Positions 51,481 through 59,377 of a stretch of DNA of 64,000 bases are shown in pieces (within the stretch, counting starts at the first letter, position 1; every line of letters begins with the position of its first letter). The position numbers and the translations under genes are program-made. Source of the stretch: Tautonia marina (GTDB lineage: Bacteria > Planctomycetota > Planctomycetia > Isosphaerales > Isosphaeraceae). The notes beneath the pieces are model-generated. The model made no database searches. It saw nothing but the letters and a program-made list of their open reading frames with translations, and was not told the DNA's origin. The stretch lies in the NCBI RefSeq assembly GCF_009177065.1, contig NZ_WEZF01000008.1, positions 186,001-250,000 on the forward strand, given 5' to 3'.

Positions 51481-53259
51481 TCACGCCTTCGCCGCTTCTT
51501 CTTCTTCGGCTGCGAGCGTCTCAACCCCGACCCGGTGGCAGAAGTCGCCGAAGGCCTCGCCCGGCTGGCGATCGGCCTTGAAGCGGGAGAAGACGGGGAC
51601 CAGTTCCTCGACGATCTTTTCCAGGGGCACGTAGTCCTTGAAGACCGTGTTCAGCCGGTCCCCTTGCACCCGACCGCCGAGGAAAATCGTGTACGTCCCC
51701 GGCCCGGGCGAGCCGTCGGGATTCTTCGAGGCCCCCCGGCCCACCAGGCCGATGTCGCAGTTATACGGCCGGGCGCACCCGTTCGGGCAGCCGGTCATGT
51801 GGACGGCGTAGCGTTCGCCTTCCAGGCCGAGCCGGGACATCGCCTCCTCGAACTGGTCCATGACCGAAGGGAGCACCCGCTCCGATTCCGTCACGGCCAG
51901 GCCGCAGGTGGGCAGGGCAGGGCAGGCCATCGCCCAGCGTCGGACGGTCGAGGTCTGCTCGACCGAGGCGATCCCGTACTCCTGGAGCCAGGCGTTGACC
52001 TCGTCCTTGCGCTCCGTCGGAATGTCGATGAGCAAGATCGACTGCAAGCAGGTCAGCCGAGCCGGGGTGCCGTACTTCTCGAAGTAGGCCCGCAGGCCGC
52101 TGGCCATCCGCACCGATCCCTCGTCCTTGATCCGGCCGTTCTCGACCGGAATGCCGAGGAACCAGCGCCCGTCTCCTTGCTCGTGCCAGCCCATGTGGTC
52201 GTCCACCTCGTTCACCGTGATCGGCTTCGAGGGGGCCAGCGGTTCGCCGAGGTATTCTTCAACCTTCGCCTTGAAGGCGTCGATCCCCCAGTCGTAAATG
52301 ACGTACTTCAGGCGGGCCCGCTTGCGGTCGCTCCGGTCGCCGAAGTCGCGCTGAACCTTCACCACCGCCTCGCCAATGCGAAGCACCTCCGACCGCGGCA
52401 CGTAGCACAGATCGACCGCCACCGCCGGGAACGTCTTCTTCGCGCTCGGGGTCGTGCCCATCCCGCCGCCGACGACGATGTTGTAGCCAACCAGCTCGCC
52501 GTTCTCGACCACGGCAATGTAGCCAAGGTCGTTGGCGTACACATCCGTGCAATTGTCTTCGGGCAGGGCAAAGGCGGTCTTGAACTTCCGGGGCATGTAG
52601 GTCTTGCCGTAGATCGGCTCAACCGTGTCGTCGCCAGGGGTCGGCACGAGGGCCGGCTGAGGCTTCGGCGCGTCGGGATTCTCGATCTTCTCGCCGTCGA
52701 GCCAGATGTCCCAGTAACTCGTCGCCCGGGGGCTCAGGTGCGCGGCCAGCTTCAGCAGATCCTCCTGCATCTGGTCGCGGACGGTGCCGTGAAACGGCGC
52801 CGGGCAGCTCAAGATGTTCCGCTCCACGTCGCCGCAGGCAGCCAGCGTGTCGAGCAGGGTCTCGTTCACCTTGCGAACGGTCGCCTTCAGGTCCTGCTTC
52901 AAGATGCCGTGAAGCTGGAACTCCTGCCGCGTGGTGATCCGCAGCGTCTCATTCCCAACGGTTCGGGCCAGCTCATCGCACGCGAGATACTGCTTCGCGT
53001 TGATCCGACCGCCCGGAATCCGGACCCGGACCATGAACGAGTAAGCGACCTCCTGCTTCTCGCGACGCCGTTGCACCCGAACATCGCGGTCATCTTGCTG
53101 ATACGAACCGTGAAACTTCAAGACCTGCATCGCCGGTTCGCTGATCGAGTTGCCTCCGGCATTCACCTCGTCAATCAGCGGGAGCTTCAGGTACTGGCTC
53201 TCCAGCTTCAAGGTTTCGGCCTTGCTCTGCTTCGGTGCGCCGTTGCCGCCGGTACTCAC
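51481..53259 (-). CDS. sir: Ferredoxin-type sulfite reductase
   Basis: Siroheme and [4Fe-4S] enzyme of 592 residues that reduces sulfite to sulfide with six electrons. The N-terminal segment VLKFHGSYQQDDRDVR matches plant and cyanobacterial ferredoxin-sulfite reductases more closely than E. coli CysI. The duplicated siroheme domains have ITTRQEFQLHG. The four cluster ligands are in CPALPTCGLAVTESE (about 443 and 449) and TGCPNGCARPYN (about 489 and 493). GTG 53259 is chosen because GGAGGGG lies just ahead; a frame from 53361 would begin at or before the predicted transcript start. No flavoprotein subunit lies nearby. NADPH-linked CysI is the alternative. Confidence 0.9.
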   Translation of the reverse strand: MSTGGNGAPKQSKAETLKLESQYLKLPLIDEVNAGGNSISEPAMQVLKFHGSYQQDDRDVRVQRRREKQEVAYSFMVRVRIPGGRINAKQYLACDELARTVGNETLRITTRQEFQLHGILKQDLKATVRKVNETLLDTLAACGDVERNILSCPAPFHGTVRDQMQEDLLKLAAHLSPRATSYWDIWLDGEKIENPDAPKPQPALVPTPGDDTVEPIYGKTYMPRKFKTAFALPEDNCTDVYANDLGYIAVVENGELVGYNIVVGGGMGTTPSAKKTFPAVAVDLCYVPRSEVLRIGEAVVKVQRDFGDRSDRKRARLKYVIYDWGIDAFKAKVEEYLGEPLAPSKPITVNEVDDHMGWHEQGDGRWFLGIPVENGRIKDEGSVRMASGLRAYFEKYGTPARLTCLQSILLIDIPTERKDEVNAWLQEYGIASVEQTSTVRRWAMACPALPTCGLAVTESERVLPSVMDQFEEAMSRLGLEGERYAVHMTGCPNGCARPYNCDIGLVGRGASKNPDGSPGPGTYTIFLGGRVQGDRLNTVFKDYVPLEKIVEELVPVFSRFKADRQPGEAFGDFCHRVGVETLAAEEEEAAKA

Positions 53260-53366
53260 GAGGCCCCTCCATCCCTCTTCGGTGCGAACACTCTCCGAGA
53301 TCGCCGCTTTCCTGCGTGAAAAGACGTCAATCTTCAGTAGTTTCATGAACAACGTGAACAATGCCC

Positions 53367-53403
53367 ATTCTAGTGCGATCCGCCCGTCGGATCAATCGCA
53401 CTT
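53367..53403 (-). promoter_or_regulatory. Promoter with embedded inverted repeat ahead of sulfite reductase
   Basis: On the minus strand TTGATC (53390-53395), a 17-base spacer and TAGAAT (53367-53372) form a good sigma-70-type promoter. An interrupted palindrome, AGTGCGATCCG (53372-53382) with CGGATCAATCGCACT (53388-53402), covers the spacer and both boxes and could be a repressor or activator site. The transcript would start near 53360, leaving a 100-base leader. Confidence 0.5.
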
Positions 53404-53558
53404 GCAACACCCCCCGAATTTCGTCTCCCCATCGCCTCCTGATCTCTACCCCCTCGCCTCGATTGCTGGGAACCTTGCGGCCCGATCGGTACACTGTGGG
53501 GCGAGACAAAAGACCGGCTTCGTCCTCGTCACCGATTCGGCACAATAGGAGGGACGCG

Positions 53559-54050
53559 ATGGGAGCCTACCGGCTCGAAGGACCCAAGCCGGCCCGGATG
53601 TACGAGGTCATCCTGCCGAAAAAATTAGGCTATTTCGGCAAGATTGAGGAGGTGCTCGAAGACCTGTTCAACGAAGACGCCATCCGATCCGTCCCGTTCG
53701 TCCGCAGCCTGATTGCCGAGGCCCGCCAACGCGACCCCGCCTTCGACGAGCACCAGTGGATCCGCACCCTCTGCCAGGCGTCTCGCGGCTACTCGATCTA
53801 CGAGATGGACGGCCGCTTCCTCTCGGCCGACGGCCCGATCGACGAGCGGGTCCTCGTCTTCCGCTTCATCTTCCACAACCCGATCGACACCCTCGACCCC
53901 CGCACCGATTTCCTCGCCGCCTCGCTGGAGGTGGTCAATTACCTCGTCGCCCACCGCTTCGCCGAGGAGCTGGGGGTCGAGGAGGAAATCTGGTTCCTCG
54001 AATACACCGAGCCCCGCCTGGCCATCTGGCGCAAAGAGATCGCCCCCTGA
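53559..54050 (+). CDS. Conserved-looking protein of unknown function, 163 residues
   Basis: A soluble acidic/aromatic protein without signal peptide or membrane segment. It starts at ATG 53559 with an ideal AGGAGGG site. Features include YEVILPKKLGYFGKIEEVL near the start, an alternating helix pattern through the middle (RTLCQASRGYSIYEMDGRF) and EEIWFLEYTEPRLAIWRKE at the end. I do not recognise the family. A longer frame from 53361 is an artefact. It is followed 51 bases later by the DinB-like gene on the same strand and shares a GATCGGTACACTG upstream motif with sppA. Confidence 0.75.
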   Translation: MGAYRLEGPKPARMYEVILPKKLGYFGKIEEVLEDLFNEDAIRSVPFVRSLIAEARQRDPAFDEHQWIRTLCQASRGYSIYEMDGRFLSADGPIDERVLVFRFIFHNPIDTLDPRTDFLAASLEVVNYLVAHRFAEELGVEEEIWFLEYTEPRLAIWRKEIAP

Positions 54051-54101
54051 ACCCCACCCCGTTGCCGACCCGAATCCTCCCCGCTTGATGGAGCCCGCAT
54101 C

Positions 54102-54602
54102 GTGACGCTGAACGATTTGATCGACCACTACGAAAAGGGTGGTCCCTTGCTCGCCTACGCCATGTCCAGCCTCTCCCGAGAGCAGGAAACCGCCCGGCCC
54201 GGCCCCGGCGCCTGGAGCCTCGCCGAGCTGGCCATTCACCTGCTCGATAGCGACCTCGTCGCCGGCGACCGCATCAAGCGCGTGATTGCCGAGGACGCTC
54301 CGACCCTGCTGGCCTACGACGAGAACGCCTGGTGCGCCCGGCTCGACTACCAGTCCCTTCCCGTCGAGGAAGCCGTCAGCATGTTCGTCGCCAATCGCCG
54401 ATGGATCGCCCACATCCTCCGGTCGCTCCCCGAATCCGACTTCGCCCGATCCGGCAACCACACCGAGCGAGGCCGAGTCACCCTGGCCGACCTCGTCCGC
54501 AGCTCCGTCGGCCACCTCGACCACCACCTCGCCTTCCTCTACGCCAAGCGAGGCAACCTCGGCGTCTCCATTTATCCGAGATACCGCATGGTCCCCGAGT
54601 AA
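54102..54602 (+). CDS. DinB-superfamily protein
   Basis: A 166-residue four-helix-bundle protein of the DinB/YfiT family, which uses a three-His metal site. Candidate ligands are His46 (AELAIHLLDSD), His138 and His142 (GHLDHHLAFLY). PGPGAWSLAELAIHL is the typical family opening, where the Trp-Ser motif precedes the first His. Members include thiol transferases and enzymes acting on mycothiol or bacillithiol, but the substrate here is unknown. The start is GTG 54102 with GGAG 8 bases upstream. It lies between the unknown 163-residue gene and an intergenic repeat. Confidence 0.85.
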   Translation: MTLNDLIDHYEKGGPLLAYAMSSLSREQETARPGPGAWSLAELAIHLLDSDLVAGDRIKRVIAEDAPTLLAYDENAWCARLDYQSLPVEEAVSMFVANRRWIAHILRSLPESDFARSGNHTERGRVTLADLVRSSVGHLDHHLAFLYAKRGNLGVSIYPRYRMVPE

Positions 54603-54632
54603 TCCCCGGGACGCAGAATAGAAGAGAAACTT

Positions 54633-54778
54633 GAGCCACGGATGAAACACGGATGGAACACGGATTTACATCAAGAGAATCCATTCTCTCATCGAATTGA
54701 CTTCTCCTGTCCGGTTCTCTCTGCTCTCTCTTGATCTGTCTTCCCATCCGTGTTTCATCCGTGTTTCATCCGTGGCTC
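54633..54778. repeat. Intergenic inverted repeat, copy 2
   Basis: The left arm (54633-54665) begins GAGCCACGGATGAAACACGG and repeats the ACACGGAT unit. The right arm (54746-54778) is its reverse complement with one mismatch in 33. The 80-base loop is A/T- and pyrimidine-rich and again has CTTGATCTGTC near its end, as in copy 1 at 17303-17420. It lies between the DinB-like gene and the SUI1 gene. Confidence 0.87.
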
Positions 54779-54818
54779 ATTCCTCCCCTCATTCCCTCCT
54801 CCCGGAGCCCCTCCTCTC

Positions 54819-55178
54819 ATGGGCCGACTCTTCGCCGGAACACAATGGGACCGCCCCCCGCGCTGCGAACGCTGCGGGGCCCTGGAAGCGGAATGCACCT
54901 GCCCTCCCGCCGAGCCTCCCGTCCCGGAGCGCATCGACCCGAGTCGCCAGACCGCCCGCATCCGGGTCGAGAAGCGACCGAAGGGGAAATCCGTCACCAC
55001 CGTTCGCGGGCTTGATCCGCTCGGCAACGACCTGCCCGCGCTGGCCGCTCAGCTCAAAACCGCCATCGGCGGCGGCGGCACGGTCAAGGACGACGGCTCG
55101 ATCGAGATCCAAGGGAGCCACCTCGACCGCGTCGAGTCTCTCCTCGCCTCGATCGGTTACAAGACCAAACACGGCTGA
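54819..55178 (+). CDS. SUI1/eIF1-family translation factor with zinc-ribbon start
   Basis: A 119-residue protein. The C-terminal SUI1 domain (about 45-119) has KRPKGKSVTTVRGLDPLGNDLPALAAQLK and GGTVKDDGSIEIQG, close to bacterial YciH and archaeal aIF1. These factors bind the small ribosomal subunit and help check start codons. The first 30 residues hold RCERCGALEAECTCPP, four Cys arranged as a possible zinc ribbon, which standard YciH lacks. ATG 54819 is chosen; the upstream frame reads into the intergenic repeat. It is followed 9 bases later by a small membrane protein. Confidence 0.88.
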   Translation: MGRLFAGTQWDRPPRCERCGALEAECTCPPAEPPVPERIDPSRQTARIRVEKRPKGKSVTTVRGLDPLGNDLPALAAQLKTAIGGGGTVKDDGSIEIQGSHLDRVESLLASIGYKTKHG

Positions 55179-55187
55179 ATCCTCCCC

Positions 55188-55544
55188 ATGCCCAGGCCCC
55201 TCACGCTCGCCCGCCTCACCGCCGCGATTCTTGCCCTCGTCGTGCTCGCCTGGCAGGCCGGCAACGCCGCGGCCGGCCGCTTCGTCCACCCCTTCCTGAT
55301 CGCCGACCTCATCCTCTCCACCTGGCTGCTGCTCGCCGCATTCTGGCCTCACGATCGCCCCGCCTCCCTCGCCCTCCTCTCCGGCTTCGGCGCGATGCTC
55401 GGCGTCTTCCTCTCCGCCGTCACCGCCCGCATGCTCGCCGGCAGCCTCGATCCCGGCACCATCGCCGCGGGCTTGGGCATCCTCCCCTGCCTCCTGGGGG
55501 CGCTTCTCGCAGGACGATCGGTGGGCTCGGCGTCGTCGCCCTGA
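55188..55544 (+). CDS. Small four-helix membrane protein of unknown function
   Basis: A 118-residue hydrophobic protein with about four membrane segments: LTAAILALVVLAWQAGN, FLIADLILSTWLLLAAFW, LALLSGFGAMLGVFLSAVTA and IAAGLGILPCLLGALLAG. No conserved motif is recognised. It begins 9 bases after the SUI1 gene without its own clear ribosome site, so it is probably translated from the same transcript. Confidence 0.65.
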   Translation: MPRPLTLARLTAAILALVVLAWQAGNAAAGRFVHPFLIADLILSTWLLLAAFWPHDRPASLALLSGFGAMLGVFLSAVTARMLAGSLDPGTIAAGLGILPCLLGALLAGRSVGSASSP

Positions 55545-55735
55545 CGCCACGCTGCCAGCCGAGATGCTTGAATTTCCATCTCGCCATGATCACACTCGAT
55601 CATCCGGCCGTTCTTGTAGCAACGGCCCAGGCAGGTTCATTCAGAACTGATGAAGCCGATCCTTCAAGCATCTTTGCTTTACGAACAATCATTTCTCCGC
55701 ATGTTTGAGTTTAGACTCCACAACGGAGGTGACTG

Positions 55736-56695
55736 GTGAGATCGAACACTCAACTCCCGAATCGTGTGATTTTTCGTGCGTCGATGACCCTCTTGATGCT
55801 TGCCGCCACAATTGTTCTGAACCCCGGGGATGCGTTCGCAGCTCAGAAGGAGTGTTCCGGGCAGGGTGATCGCCCCACGGCTGTGATCCAGCTACCGAAA
55901 CAGACCTGGATCGGCGCCATGGACCCGGCAGATCGTGAGGCGGCTGCACACAGACATCTGACCATCTACGTCACACGATTGCAAAGTCGGAAGGTCCTCC
56001 TTGAGGTCGCCGAGGACCCCGAGGTTGCCAGGCTTCCCTTCGTCAAGGAATCGGAGAACGTGGTCTCAGCCCTGGCCGAAGACCTCGACTTTCAGATCGA
56101 CCGGGATGCCTCGATCATCACGATTTCCTCTCGCGGCCTCCCTCCGTCGCAGGGTGCGATCGTCGTCAACGCCGTGGTCCGATATGCTTGCCAAACACTC
56201 GTCGAACAGTATCAGGCAGCGATTGAGAAGCGTATCCAGTCACTCGAAGGAATGCTTGTCCAGTCCACCACGAGACTTGAAGCGAAGAATCACTCGATCG
56301 AGCCTTTGTCTCGCCTCGTCCTCGAACCCGGCGGGCGCGAGGTCAACCGGCCCGTCCTTGAGGCGGAACTCCTCGACGGTCTCCGACGACTTCGCCAGGT
56401 CAGACTTGACCGCATCGCCATCGATGCCCGATTGAACGCCGCGGAAGAATCGGACCCGGCACGCTCCAGCCTGGAAACCGCGAAGATCCACGAACGTCAG
56501 GAGGCTATGCTCGCCTCGGAACGGGATCACCTGCTCGGCCAACTCGCCAAGATCAAATCAGCCGAAGCGGCCGAAAGCGAACGTCGAATACAAAGAGAAC
56601 ACAGGGAGGAGATCGCCACTGAAATCGACAGTCTCCGGACGAGATTGTCAGCGCAACTCCACGTCCCGACCGTGATCCGCACGGCCCACCCCTGA
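55736..56695 (+). CDS. Secreted coiled-coil protein resembling a Wzz chain-length domain
   Basis: A 319-residue protein with a signal peptide (about 1-36, ending DAFAAQ). Residues 65-170 resemble the Wzz/GumC domain of polysaccharide co-polymerases: LQSRKVLLEVAEDPEVARLP, VVSALAEDLDFQIDRDASII, ISSRGLPPSQGAIVVNAVV. Residues 175-310 are mostly helical and rich in Glu, Arg and Leu, with heptad-like spacing. The second membrane helix and tyrosine kinase domain of full co-polymerases are missing. GTG 55736 has GGAGGT upstream. Base composition is lower in GC than the neighbours, as is the 190 bases ahead of it, which may point to acquisition. Function is unknown; a link to exopolysaccharide is inference. 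Confidence 0.68.
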   Translation: MRSNTQLPNRVIFRASMTLLMLAATIVLNPGDAFAAQKECSGQGDRPTAVIQLPKQTWIGAMDPADREAAAHRHLTIYVTRLQSRKVLLEVAEDPEVARLPFVKESENVVSALAEDLDFQIDRDASIITISSRGLPPSQGAIVVNAVVRYACQTLVEQYQAAIEKRIQSLEGMLVQSTTRLEAKNHSIEPLSRLVLEPGGREVNRPVLEAELLDGLRRLRQVRLDRIAIDARLNAAEESDPARSSLETAKIHERQEAMLASERDHLLGQLAKIKSAEAAESERRIQREHREEIATEIDSLRTRLSAQLHVPTVIRTAHP

Positions 56696-56716
56696 TCTTG
56701 CCCGCCTCCGACGCCC

Positions 56717-57805
56717 TCACGGCCCCGGAGCCAGCATCCAGGGGCCGGTCGGGGGCAACAGATAACGCCCCAGGAAGCGGTAGGCGTCTTCCTGGTTCTC
56801 GCGGAAGTAGTGGATGTTGTGCGATGCCAGGGGGTCGGTCACCAGCTCGACATGCACGCCCTGCGAGGCCGCCAGCCAAGCGAACGACAGAGCGTGCGCG
56901 TCGAAGTTCCAGTTGTCCCGCCCGCCGAAGTGGCAGAAGATCGCCAGTTCGCCCGGTTGAAGGCCGCTCGTGAACAGCAAATCGGCCGGATTCAACGCAC
57001 GAAGGTGATCGTTCACGTCGGGGCCATCGCCGAACAGCGGCCCGATATATTTGGACGCTCGCGTGCGCCGCAATCCGAATGAAAAGACGCCGTAAACCTC
57101 ATCCGGATCGTAATATTCCTTCCACCGGTACGTCTCGGGGTTGAAGCTCGACCGGGGCCCGCTCGGCCGGATGTCGTCGTAGCGCACATTGATTGGCGAG
57201 GCCAGCGTGGCCACCGCGCCGAACAGATCGCGGCGTCGGATGGCAATGCTCATCCCGCCGAACCCACCGCCTGAGAGGCCAAGAATGCCGTGCGCCTCCC
57301 GTTCCGGTCGGATCGAATAGTGCGCCATCACAAACGGGAGGACCTCGTGGACCAGGTGGTCCTCGAAGCGTCCGACCCGACTATTGACGAACAATGAGTG
57401 AACCGCCGTGGTCCGGTTCTCGCCGTCGGCCGTGGCGTCGGGGGCGGCAATCACCACCGGCGGCATCTCCCCGCGCTGAATCATCCGGTCAAGCCGCCGC
57501 AGGGCCGGGGTGCCGACGAACACGTGTTCATCCACATACCCCATGTGCAGCCAGAGGATCACCGGATACTGCCGCCTCGGGTCGTAACCGGGAGGCGTGT
57601 AGACGTACAGGTCGCGCGATCGGCCGAGAATCGGAGAAAAAATGCGCCGGTCTTCGCCGTGGTTCTGGGTGTAATCGTCGACGTGGCCGGCAAGCCGGTG
57701 GTTGAGCCACTTGAGGTTCGTGAGGTTGAAATACTGTCCCTCAGCCGGTGCCGAGCCCATCAGCAACAGCAGGAGTGCCGCAATCGGGCCTCGCCAGCCT
57801 CGCAT
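56717..57805 (-). CDS. Secreted alpha/beta-hydrolase esterase
   Basis: A 362-residue esterase (esterase D / enterochelin esterase-like) with a signal peptide (about 1-23, ending APAEGQ). SRDLYVYTPPGYDP is the usual first strand. The nucleophile Ser178 is in GLSGGGFGGM, the acid is likely Asp in FGGRDNWNFD, and the base is likely His in DPLASHNIHYF. VVIAAPDAT precedes the oxyanion region. It probably hydrolyses carbohydrate or siderophore esters in the periplasm. ATG 57805 has a GAGG site; the longer frame is not needed. It is convergent with the Wzz-like gene, with only 21 bases between them. Confidence 0.85.
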   Translation of the reverse strand: MRGWRGPIAALLLLLMGSAPAEGQYFNLTNLKWLNHRLAGHVDDYTQNHGEDRRIFSPILGRSRDLYVYTPPGYDPRRQYPVILWLHMGYVDEHVFVGTPALRRLDRMIQRGEMPPVVIAAPDATADGENRTTAVHSLFVNSRVGRFEDHLVHEVLPFVMAHYSIRPEREAHGILGLSGGGFGGMSIAIRRRDLFGAVATLASPINVRYDDIRPSGPRSSFNPETYRWKEYYDPDEVYGVFSFGLRRTRASKYIGPLFGDGPDVNDHLRALNPADLLFTSGLQPGELAIFCHFGGRDNWNFDAHALSFAWLAASQGVHVELVTDPLASHNIHYFRENQEDAYRFLGRYLLPPTGPWMLAPGP

Positions 57806-57940
57806 GGTGAACCTCGCCCTTCCCTTCAAGGAGCCGTCCGTGCTCGCCGTTCGATGGGGTTCGATCCGATCCTCGGACCTCCCGGCCCATCGCACCTCCG
57901 ACAGAGGGGCTTGATCGACGAATCGACGGGCAGCCTTCAC

Positions 57941-58630
57941 TCAATCGGGCAAAGGCCCCCCAGGATCGGCGGCACGTTCGTTACGAACCAGCGCCATCCG
58001 AACCGCGGCGACGACTTCAGACACCTCGGCCATGCCGCCGCGTCCCTCGTCGCCACAGGCCAGGCGTTTGACAATCGGCCCAACGAGCCGAAGCCCTGGC
58101 GCGTGTTTCTCGAAAAGCTCAGGGGCCTCGTCGAGCGTCCAGGCCCGATCGGGGCCGCCGTCTCCCCAGTCCTCAAGCAAGAGCCGCAATTGACGACGGG
58201 TGACGGGGCTTTCCCACATCAAGGTATTCATCGCCGGGGCCAGCACCACCGGACGGGCAAAATCCCAGGCCCGGAACAGGCAACTCAGGCACGAATCGCT
58301 CAATCCCAGCGCAAACTTGCCCAGCGTATTGGCATCCAAAGGTGCGACCACCAGCAATTCGGCCCAGCGCCGCAACTCGATGTGCAGCACCGGATCATCA
58401 CGCCTCCAGCGATCGAAGGCCCACTCGTCGGCATCGCGATAGAGCGGGCCGCCCATCCGCAAGGCGTCATCCGGGTCGGGGGGACCCAGCTCGGCCGGGT
58501 CAAAAAACTTCAAGGCCGGTTCCGTGGCAACCACCCGAACCTCGTGCCCCTCGGCCCTCAGGGCGGCTCGGAGCATCGGCGTGCGAATTGCCGCCACCGA
58601 GCCGGTTACACCGAGGATGATCCGCGCCAT
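57941..58630 (-). CDS. Flavoprotein decarboxylase, phosphopantothenoylcysteine decarboxylase type
   Basis: A 229-residue homo-oligomeric flavin-containing Cys decarboxylase. Motifs: ILGVTGSVAAIRTP at the start (FMN phosphate loop), active His83 in VLHIELRRWA, APLDANTLGKFALGLSD, PAMNTLMW (132-139) and LACGDEGRGGM (Cys192), the substrate-recognition clamp. These fit the CoaC half of CoaBC, which decarboxylates phosphopantothenoylcysteine in CoA synthesis. No CoaB half is fused here, so it is either a stand-alone CoaC or a related peptide-cysteine decarboxylase. The ribosome site GGGAGGG is clear. Confidence 0.87.
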   Translation of the reverse strand: MARIILGVTGSVAAIRTPMLRAALRAEGHEVRVVATEPALKFFDPAELGPPDPDDALRMGGPLYRDADEWAFDRWRRDDPVLHIELRRWAELLVVAPLDANTLGKFALGLSDSCLSCLFRAWDFARPVVLAPAMNTLMWESPVTRRQLRLLLEDWGDGGPDRAWTLDEAPELFEKHAPGLRLVGPIVKRLACGDEGRGGMAEVSEVVAAVRMALVRNERAADPGGPLPD

Positions 58631-58716
58631 CGGGGTTTACCCTCCCTGCTCGAACCCCCAAAGCCACTCATTCGGCGCGATCATCCTGATCCACACCACA
58701 CCGACGAACCGAGTCC

Positions 58717-58959
58717 TTAGCGGCACTCGGCGGTCAGCGGGGCCATCGTCTCGTTGACGGATTCGGAGAGGCGGCTGAGCAGGTCGCGGTGCAGTTGGCG
58801 GTACTCGCGGCGCGTCAGCAAGAGGCGCTCATGAGCGCGTCGGGTGAGCATGGTAGCGACCGCCTTGAGATCGGCCTCGATCAGACCGCTCAGGTCCTCG
58901 AACTCGGCAGGCAGGTTCAACTCGGTCGCGGGGGCGGACGTTTGGCTCGGGCAGGACAT
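58717..58959 (-). CDS. Small helical protein of unknown function, 80 residues
   Basis: A soluble protein with a disordered start (SCPSQTSAPATELN) followed by two predicted amphipathic helices (DLSGLIEADLKAVATML and ERLLLTRREYRQLHRDLLSRL). No family is recognised. ATG 58959 has a perfect AAGGAGGG site 8 bases upstream, which is the main support for a real gene. It lies downstream of a 418-base gap and upstream of the flavoprotein decarboxylase on the same strand. Confidence 0.65.
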   Translation of the reverse strand: MSCPSQTSAPATELNLPAEFEDLSGLIEADLKAVATMLTRRAHERLLLTRREYRQLHRDLLSRLSESVNETMAPLTAECR

Positions 58960-59377
58960 CAATAACCCTCCTTGGCTGGGACGTTCGCGGCGGCACAGAC
59001 TCCCTGTGCCCAGTCTCTCTCTGACACGAATAGCCGCGAGGCGGTCACCAGTCAAGACTCTTGAGAACCGTTCGATTCGGTCGTGTGCGAGGTGCCGAAC
59101 GGTGCAATGCATGTGCCGGTCGATGGTCCGACCAACACAATCAACTCAGATGAACAACCACTGCCTCAGCCCGAACCACAGATCGTGTCATGTTCGGGCC
59201 ATCGCTTGGGTTTCGGTTCGACCCGGTCGTGCCCGCGGCGGGTGCCTCAAGGCGATCAACCAGGGGGGAGAAACAGACCCGGCTCGCGAGTCCGTACAGG
59301 CGACATTGTATGCTACGTCGTCAAGACCGCCACGGGACACTCAGGCCGAATTTTTTTCCGACCCTCCCCAATGCCGG
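58960..59377. other. 418-base gap, no gene seen
   Basis: Lies between the Mrr-like gene and the 80-residue protein gene, both on the minus strand, so it should contain the promoter of the latter. Open frames on the plus strand here have no recognisable product. A T-run (TTTTTTT near 59350) directly past the Mrr stop could end the Mrr transcript on the complementary reading only weakly. No tRNA or riboswitch fold was recognised. Confidence 0.45.

Noticed and set aside
53260-53361. N-terminal extension of sulfite reductase starting at 53361
   Set aside because: It has no ribosome site and begins at or before the predicted transcript start, while GTG 53259 has GGAGGGG just ahead.
59030-59110. 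tRNA-like piece with ACCGTTCGATTCGGT
   Set aside because: The T-arm-like sequence has no matching acceptor stem or anticodon arm around it.
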